From: Parietaria judaica
Lineage: Eukaryota > Streptophyta > Magnoliopsida > Rosales > Urticaceae
Direction of reading: 5' to 3'
Assembly: GCA_954871525.1 (NCBI GenBank)
Contig: OX940860.1
Coordinates: forward strand, 55,044,724 to 55,108,723
DNA length: 64,000 nt
The notes under the pieces: generated by a model
Databases searched by the model: none
Seen by the model: only the letters and a program-made list of their open reading frames with translations
Told to the model about the DNA's origin: nothing
Part shown: positions 57,450 to 64,000 of the stretch, piece by piece
How positions within the stretch are numbered: position 1 is the first letter of the stretch
Layout of the letters: the number at the start of each line of letters is the position of its first letter
Translations under genes and position numbers: made by a program

Positions 57450-58286
57450 ATGTCGAATCCTATCATGTCACTGCTTTCGAACAACACTCTCGCCGGAAGT
57501 AACTTTCCAAAGTGGAAGAGCAACATAAATATTGTCTTAATCAGTGAAAACATACGCTTTGTTCTCACTGATGAATGTCCCCCTGCACCGGCTGCTAACA
57601 GCGCCAGAGGTGTAAAGGAACTCTATAACTCTTGGATTCATGCTAATAATCGTGCTAAGGCATATATGCTGGCTAGCATGTCTGATTCACTGAGAGTCAG
57701 CCTAGAGGGAAAGGACGCTGCTTATGATATCATGGAATCTCTCCAAGGTATGTATGGAAAGCAGTCTGAGCAAGCTCAACATGAAGCGACTCGCCGCTAC
57801 ATGAATGCCAAAATGAAACTAGGGACATATGTTTGTGATCATGTCATGAGCATGACCAATTGGTTCAATGAGGCTGAGCTGCATGGGGCCGTGGTGGATG
57901 AGAAATCTCAGATCAGCATCATTCTTAACTCGCTGTCACCTGAGTTCGTTCCATTCACCAGCAACTACATTATGAACAAACTGAAATATGGTTTGACACA
58001 ATTGATTAATGAGTTGCAAACCTTTGAGGACATCTCAGGTTTGGTTAAGAATAAATCTGAATTGAACATGATGTTCAAGAAAGGATCTTCTTCTAGAAAC
58101 TCGAAGATGAAGAAAAGGCCCGGTCCTAAGAAAAAGTGGGGAAAGAATTTCCAGCCAAAGACAGGAGGCAAGAAAGCTGCTGAGAAAGGAAGATGCTTCC
58201 TTTGCAAGGAAAAGGGACATTGGAAAAATGATTGTCCCAAGTTCCAAGGTGAAAAGAAGAATGAAACCGGTGATTGTCTCACCTGA
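57450..58286 (+). CDS. Copia-3 gag polyprotein
   Basis: An intact 278-residue frame begins MSNPIMSLLSNNTLAG, with the gag signature NFPKWKSNINIVL, a helical central part (YNSWIHANNRAKAYMLASM, EQAQHEATRRYMNAKM), a Lys-rich stretch and a CX2CX4HX4C zinc knuckle, CFLCKEKGHWKNDC, near residue 249. It should form the virus-like particle and bind element RNA. It stops with TGA at 58284-58286 shortly after the knuckle. In most plant Copia elements gag runs on into protease, so this end coincides with the start of a large deletion. It is the best-preserved retrotransposon ORF in the window. Confidence 0.9.
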   Translation: MSNPIMSLLSNNTLAGSNFPKWKSNINIVLISENIRFVLTDECPPAPAANSARGVKELYNSWIHANNRAKAYMLASMSDSLRVSLEGKDAAYDIMESLQGMYGKQSEQAQHEATRRYMNAKMKLGTYVCDHVMSMTNWFNEAELHGAVVDEKSQISIILNSLSPEFVPFTSNYIMNKLKYGLTQLINELQTFEDISGLVKNKSELNMMFKKGSSSRNSKMKKRPGPKKKWGKNFQPKTGGKKAAEKGRCFLCKEKGHWKNDCPKFQGEKKNETGDCLT

Positions 58287-58775
58287 TAAGTTTCTTATCA
58301 CACATTTGTTTTAGAAATTCTTTTCTCCAAAGATCTAAAACTGTAACATGTGACATTCTTTGTTTTTCAGCAGCAGCTAAGGAGTAATTGCCGGAAGTCA
58401 TCCGAGAGTCTCGGAATTCTATGTCGGCACAATAAAGAGACTCATTTTTTATTTTACTCATTTTTTTGTAAGGATCTTTTGTTGAAAGGCGATTTGAAAA
58501 CCTTTCAGTTTTATTGACAATATTTCATTATTCTTTAATAAAATTTTCTTTTTTAGATCCTATGCAATATTGAGTAAATATCTGAGTTCTTCATTGTTAG
58601 ATAAACCTTTTAATTAAAGGTTGATATCTAATCATAGTGATCACATCACTATGATGGAAATAAATGACAATACATAAGTAATTGCTGTACCAAGTGACAA
58701 GTTGTCACAAAGAATTGCCAACAGTGTTTGTTGTCATAAAAGAGTGCGGAAACCACGGTCCTAAATCAGAACCAA
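58287..58775. other. Degenerate stretch where Copia-3 protease and integrase should be
   Basis: Only about 0.49 kb of AT-rich noncoding sequence lies between gag and reverse transcriptase, where about 2 kb encoding protease and integrase is expected. No D-x-G-A or integrase DDE motif was found. Confidence 0.7.
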
Positions 58776-60527
58776 ATGATACTCAGATATAGTGGGAGGT
58801 TGTTAAAAACTAAGACACCACGAGTGATCATAGTTTCATTAGAAACTATGGGAATGCTCAGACGTAGTGGGAGGTTCAAAAGACCAGTTGAACGCTACGA
58901 GCTTAGCCAGTTGGAATTTCACCTAGCTGTTACAGACACTAGCGTTGAAGATCCCATAGGCTTCAAGCAAGATATGGTTGATCCTGATAAGGGAGAATGG
59001 CAGGAAGCCATGAACCAAGAAATAGAATCAATGGATTCTAATATAGTCTGGGAACTTGTAGACTTACCGGATGGTTTCAAAACCATTGGCTGTAAGTGGG
59101 TATACAAGCGAAAGAGAGGAGTGGATGGGAAGGTTGAAACCTTCAAGGATGGACTAGTGGCAAAGGGTTTTACCCAGAGGGAAGGTATTGATTTCGATGA
59201 GAACTTCGCTCCAGTCGCTAAGTACAAGTCCATCCGGATTCTCATGGCCATAGCCTGTAGTCTCAATTACGAGATTTGGCAGATGGACATCAAAACCGCT
59301 TTCCTGAACGGGTACATTGACGAGAACATCTATATGGACCAACCAAAAGGGTTCGTGCAGAAGGGTCAAGATGGGAAAGTTTGCAGACTTCTCAAATCCA
59401 TCTATGGATTGAAGCAAGCTTCCAGATCCTGGAATCTAAGGTTTCATGAGACCATCAAAACCTATGGATTCATACAGAACGTCACTGAGGCCTGCATTTA
59501 TAAGCTCAATGACGATACCGTGGAAATTTTTCTTGTGCTATACGTCGACGATATTCTTCTCATTGGAAACAGTGTGAAGAAATTATCGGACGTGAAAGCG
59601 TGGCTATCTACACAGTTCCAAATGAAGGACATGGGAGAAGCCAATTATGTTCTTGGGATCCGTATTTTTAGGGATCGCAACAACAGGCTTCTGGCCTTAT
59701 CTCAAGCAGCTTACATTGATAAGGTGCTTGAACGTTTTGCAATGGCAAACTCCAAGGGAGGTAATTTACCAACCAGACATGGAGTGTTCATTAGTAGGAA
59801 ATAGTGCCCAACTTCTCCGGAAGAGAAAGACGAGATGAGGCGGATACCCTATGCTTCAGCAGTGGGAAGTCTGATGTATGCTATGCAGTGTACTAGGCCA
59901 GACACCTATTACATTGTAGGAATAGTAAGTAGATACCAATCCAACCCAGGTATGGATCACTGGACTGTAGTGAAAAACTTTCTCAAGTATCTTCGGAGAA
60001 CGAGAGACTATATGTTAGTGTTTTCAGGGTCAGAACTGAATCCACTTGGATACACTGATTCAGACTTTATGTCTGATAAGGACGCGAGAAAGTCGACGTC
60101 AGGAGCAGTGTACACCCTTGCTGGTGGAGCGATATTCTGGAGAAGCGTAAAGCAATCCTGTATCGCAGATTCCACAATGGAAGCTGAATATGTGGATGCC
60201 TGTGAAACAGCCAAAGAATCAGTTTGGCTAAAGAATTTCTACATGGAACTGGGTGTAGTCCCAGATGTAGATGGGCCACAAACGCTATACTGTGACAACA
60301 GTGGTGCGGTGGCAAACTCTAAAGAGCCAAGAGACCATAACAAAGCGAAACATATAGAGAGAAAATACCATCTCATTAGAGAGATAGTACGTCGAGGCGA
60401 CGTACGGGTTGTGAAAATAGCTTCGGAAGACAATATGGCTGATCCATTTACCAAGACGTTGCCAGAGAAAATATTCAGGAGGCATCTGGAAAATATGGGC
60501 GTGAAAGACATGTGTCATCTTCTTTAA
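58776..60527 (+). pseudogene. Copia-3 reverse transcriptase and RNase H
   Basis: One frame with one in-frame TAG at 59802-59804 (FISRK*CPTSPEE, probably a former CAG). Reverse transcriptase has EWQEAMNQEIESM, CKWVYKRKRG, VAKGFTQREGIDF, MDIKTAFLNG and YVDD in LVLYVDDILLIGN. RNase H follows from ~59835 with GYTDSDFMSDKDARKSTSG, MEAEYVDACETAKE, YCDNSGAVANSKEP and NMADPFTKTLPE, ending MCHLL, TAA at 60525-60527. It would copy element RNA to DNA, but without protease or integrase the element cannot act alone. The start is arbitrary because the 5' part is deleted. Confidence 0.93.
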
Positions 60528-60529
60528 GT

Positions 60530-60542
60530 ACAAGTGGGAGAT
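60530..60542 (+). other. Copia-3 polypurine tract
   Basis: CAAGTGGGAGAT immediately precedes the 3' LTR start TGTTGG. Confidence 0.85.
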
Positions 60543-63450
60543 TGTTGGACATATGTGTCCTTAAATAAGATATTTTATCCATTTGTAAAATATTATGATA
60601 TGTCATTGAATAAAGATGATACTTATTATGTTAATCTTATTATAGTTTCTGGTAGAGTAAAATAGAATGTTTGTTTCCTTAGTTCATAGAGGATGAAATT
60701 ATGTTATTATTATCACAACAAAGTCAATGTTAGGAAGAATTAATAATCATATTAAATGAACTTAAAATTTCCGTGACCTGATTAATGCTGGGTGGGAGCC
60801 CATTAATCGTATAAGGTCATTAATGTGACTAAGTGACAATCCTATTCTGGATTTTGTGTGTGTCACACTCACTAGAAGTGCATTAAGTATGAAGTGTCTT
60901 CATACTGGACTGGACCTGACTTAAACTCCGGAAGTTATCATATAAGACCGTCACTGATAACTTGGAGTTGAGTCACTAGTAGATGATCAAATGGATATTC
61001 GATCTAAGTCCTGAGTGATCTTGAGTCCGAGCTGCTGGGTTGATTGTTCTTTGATTTAACCGTTAAAGAACACAATATATTACCGTTGTTCCCAACACTA
61101 TTATTTTGGGAACATGATAGTCAACAGTAAGGGTAGCTTGGTCATAGACATGGGCATCACACAGCTCTCTTCAGAGTGATGATGATTCCCTTGATTGTCG
61201 GTGGTGAGAAGTGAGAGGTACCCGTGCGCAACTTATGAATCAAAACCATAAGTGGGTCACTCATAATATTACTGACTGATTCAAGGATGAAAATGCAATG
61301 AGGGGCATAACGGTAGAAACCGCCTGCTCGTGTGTGGATCATCAAGTGAAAGATCAATAACCCGAATTTGATTGTATCAATGGACACCCTGCTGTTATAA
61401 AGGGAATAATATATACCGTATCACTAAAGAGTGTAGGCTTGGGTCTATAGTGGAATCACTTCGAGGTTTGACGAACAACTAGTAGTTCGTTGGAGCTTAA
61501 GTGATACGGGTCCATGGTCCCCAGGATAGCTCCGTAACGGATGATACGTACGTGATGGAAATACATTCTGGATAATGTTTAATCATTTGGCTAGACTTAT
61601 AGAATTGAAAGGTCTGTGGCAGACGTCAGATAGTTTTATCGTCAGCGTGGCAAAAGTACCATATCTTGGTGCACGAAATTAACTGATAAAAGAAAGTTAC
61701 AATTTAGATTTTCTATCAGCACCATGTTGGTGGAAATTAAATTCTAAGCAACTTTGCTTTTTGAACCAAGTCATTTCGACTTACGGTTTGTGATTTATGG
61801 ATTTTCTAAGTTTGTGCTCGGTTCGATAAACTATAAAATTAAATCACATTCACGAATTTAAATGATGGTGTGGCACCATGACATTTCTATGTGTGATATT
61901 GAGATCAGGAATTATTAATATAATTTAATTATTTGGATTTAATTTTTAATATCTTATTAATAATTAATAATTAATGGATTTATATTAATAATATATATAT
62001 ATATATTTAATTATATATATATATTGTAAATCGATGTGGGCCTGTATAATCTAGCCCACAGGAGTTTGACCTTGCTAGGGTTTAATATTTGCGGCATAAG
62101 TTCCTAAAGTTTTGTACTTTGGCAAAAACCCTTAAATCAATCTTATCCTTTAGATCGGAGATGATTTAATATCAACCGTAGGATTAAGATGATTGATTTT
62201 TGACCTAACCCTAATTCGAAAATAGTAGCTTGGTGACCAAGCTTAGGGTTTTCGAATTTGACCTAATTAATTGTATCCGTTAGATCGGTTTAAAATTTAA
62301 TCTTTACCGTCGGATTGGAAATTAATTAATTATATATATAATATATATTTCGAAGATAATGATATAGATAAAATCGAATTAGGCTTTTACCAAGTCTTAG
62401 AATATTTGATTTTTATCCCAAATTAATTTAATCTTTACCGTCGGATTGGAAATTAATTAATTATATATATAATATATATTTCGAAGATAATGATATAGAT
62501 AAAATCGAATTAGGCCTTTACCAAGTCTTAGAATATTTGATTTTTATCCCAAATTAATTTGATCCATTAGATCGGTCTACGATTAATCTAGGCCGTTGGA
62601 TCTTGATAATTAATTTCGAAATTATCATAATTATATATATATATATATATATTTCGAAATTAAAATAAGTAGATAAGATTGGTTTTTTGATTTACCAAGT
62701 CATTCTTATTTAATTAAATCCCTAATTAATTACATCCATTGGATTTAGATAATATTAAATCTAAACCTTTGGATTAGGATAATTAATTATATTTAATAAT
62801 AATATTTCGAAAATAAATATATATATATATATATATATATATTCGAATTATATTTAAGTAAGAGGATAAGATTGGTTTTTGTATTTATCAAGTCTTTCTT
62901 ATTTAATTAAATACAAGTTTAATTATGACCATTGGATCTAGATGAGATTAAATTTCAACCATTGGATTGAAATAATTAAAGTATTTAAATATATATAAAA
63001 TTCGAATTTTGGAGTGAAAATCTCTAATTCGGTTACGGGCCAAGTCTATAAATAGGGAGCTCATTTACAACATTCAACACACCTTTTCCCCAGAGCAAAA
63101 ACTCGAGCTCTCCCTCTCTCTCTCTAGGGTCTGCGAGTTTTCTGCCTCTGATCTCTTTTCTGGTTAAGCTTAGGAGACTATTTCTCCGGAAGCTTCAAAA
63201 GAACCTCAGTTAAATGCAAACATTTACTGCTTTCTATTTATTTCTTATATTTCGACTATGATATTAATAATGTGTTGTGAATATTAAATATGTAATATTT
63301 ATCGGATCTTGTTAAAATGGTTATTACCCGATATCCGTGCCGTTCTGATAACAAGTTTTCCGCTTTAAAATAATTTTTAAATGTTACCGGGACGGCTCGG
63401 AAGCATTTTTCGTGGTAATGGAGTAGGGAATCAAACCCCGATTTCCAACA
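60543..63450 (+). repeat. 3' LTR of Copia-3
   Basis: It matches the 5' LTR closely, with two structural differences: a ~130-bp tandem duplication around 62300-62560, and a 171-bp deletion at about 63213 corresponding to 55122-55292, with TAAAT microhomology at the junction. The TATA box CTATAAATAGGG is at 63046-63057. Confidence 0.93.
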
Positions 63451-63456
63451 AAAAAT

Positions 63457-63605
63457 GTTATAAAAATCAAGCTTGAAATCGATACTAACGTTGAGAGGCG
63501 ACGACGGATGACTTGACGGCGACGGCGGATGACGGCGAGAAGCGTGTCGCGGCGAATCGACGGCGAGAAAGAGAGCGACGGCGATGAGCTAGGTAAAGAG
63601 GCGAG

Positions 63606-63636
<31 letters not shown>

Positions 63637-64000
63637 GCGGGAGCGACGGCGAGGACGAGAGCGAGGGCGAGGGCGGGAGTGACGACGAAGGGGTAGGAGT
63701 CGAGGGCGAGGTCGAAGGCTAGGGTTGAGAGGCGAGGTATTGGGTTTCGACGGCGCAATGAGAAAGTGAGAAAGTTAGGGTTGTATACGAGACACGCCGC
63801 GGCTTGTTATAAATGATGCCGTGGCGTGTCACTAAAAACGCAATGCCGTTGCGTCTTTCAAGACACGCCGCGGCCTACTAGGATTTTTACCGCGGGTTAT
63901 GAACAACGGTTTTCAAGCTGTCGTCGTGTACCACCCATGCCACGGCGTGTCGTGGAGAATGCCGTGGCTTATCTCTAAAAAAACGACGTGCCGTGGCGTC
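63457..64000. other. Right visible part of CACTA-2, GC-rich
   Basis: A (GAGGGC)n hexanucleotide array lies at about 63598-63680. Then come CGCCGCGGC/GCCGTGGCGT motifs like those at 50090-50640. On the minus strand a frame from 63758 (MRRRNPIPRLSTLAFD) could be the 5' end of a CACTA-2 gene; it runs into Copia-3 LTR sequence and is not trusted as a protein. Confidence 0.5.

Larger units (their letters stand above)
52612..63450 (+). mobile_element. Copia-3, 10.8-kb Copia element with giant LTRs
   Basis: Its LTRs of 2.92 and 2.91 kb have TGTTGG...CAACA tips. A primer-binding site, a long leader, gag, a truncated pol, a polypurine tract and the flanking match AAAAAT (52606-52611 and 63451-63456) complete the structure. 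The coding region resembles the Angela-like branch of Copia by its gag (PKWKSNINIVL) and pol style; the lineage call is tentative. It lacks protease and integrase, so it is non-autonomous. It interrupts CACTA-2. Confidence 0.93.
49942..64000. mobile_element. CACTA-2, large CACTA element interrupted by Copia-3 (right end outside window)
   Basis: The left tip CACTAGTACAAATCCGGG at 49942 has a CACTA terminus and CAACCATGG subterminal repeats like the right end of CACTA-1. Dense GCCGCGGC/GCCACGGC motifs follow to about 50640 and reappear at 63790-64000, after Copia-3, so both stretches are likely the two subterminal arms of one element. The right tip lies beyond the window. Without Copia-3 the visible part is about 3.2 kb. 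It carries a minus-strand gene with plant-transposon and Ulp1-type domains. No CACTA transposase was seen. Confidence 0.65.

Noticed and set aside
63384..63758. A 124-codon Ala/Leu-rich minus-strand frame
   Set aside because: It is created by the GAGGGC hexanucleotide array and runs into the Copia-3 LTR. A real CACTA gene start here is possible but unsupported.

Overview
The window is plant nuclear DNA, most likely from a flowering plant. It holds Ty1/Copia, Ty3/Gypsy, hAT and CACTA elements, a dirigent-type gene, introns and many AT microsatellites. I recognise only one ordinary host gene, the intronless dirigent protein gene at 48907-49455. I saw no rRNA, tRNA, CRISPR or prokaryotic features. 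Nearly everything else is transposable-element sequence, nested up to three deep, and almost every element gene is broken.

Layout, left to right. (1) 1-2075 is a minus-strand Copia LTR cut into a Gypsy gag. (2) 2076-10835 holds remnants of one minus-strand Gypsy family (G1): LTR A with a triplicated 601-bp block, LTR B flanked by a polypurine tract on one side and a primer-binding region plus gag start on the other, an antisense extra ORF, and truncated LTR C. (3) 11542-13676 is a 2.1-kb foldback made of about seven 267-bp units. (4) 13690-15758 holds chromovirus-like LTR remnants. (5) 16385-21681 is a decayed minus-strand Copia (Copia-1). (6) 21908-30532 is a three-level nest: a hAT deletion derivative contains a solo LTR, which contains the younger Copia-2. 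(7) 31074-33059 is a CACTA element carrying gene fragments, including recognisable pieces of a NOT4 (CCR4-NOT subunit 4) gene. (8) 33565-45370 is a nearly full-length Tat-type Gypsy element (G2) with gag-pol on the minus strand and an antisense extra ORF on the plus strand. (9) 45376-49600 holds a tandem duplication, one copy of which carries a small hAT insertion, followed by the dirigent gene. (10) 49942 to the window end is a second, large CACTA element carrying a 'plant transposon domain' plus Ulp1-type gene on the minus strand. It is interrupted by Copia-3, a 10.8-kb element with 2.9-kb LTRs.

Insertion boundaries are well supported by target-site duplications (TSDs): ATATA for G2, ATAAC for Copia-2, TTACC for the solo LTR, CTTTCTCA for the small hAT, AAA for CACTA-1 and AAAAAT for Copia-3. 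None of the retrotransposons encodes a complete gag-pol. Copia-2 has lost its protease, Copia-3 has lost protease and integrase, and G2 has many stops. Several nonsense codons look like CAG-to-TAG or CGA-to-TGA changes, the pattern expected from deamination of methylated cytosines. I did not find a clearly new functional system. The most interesting items are the NOT4-carrying CACTA, the Ulp1-carrying CACTA, the antisense extra ORFs, the foldback array and the hAT insertion with its empty paralogous site.
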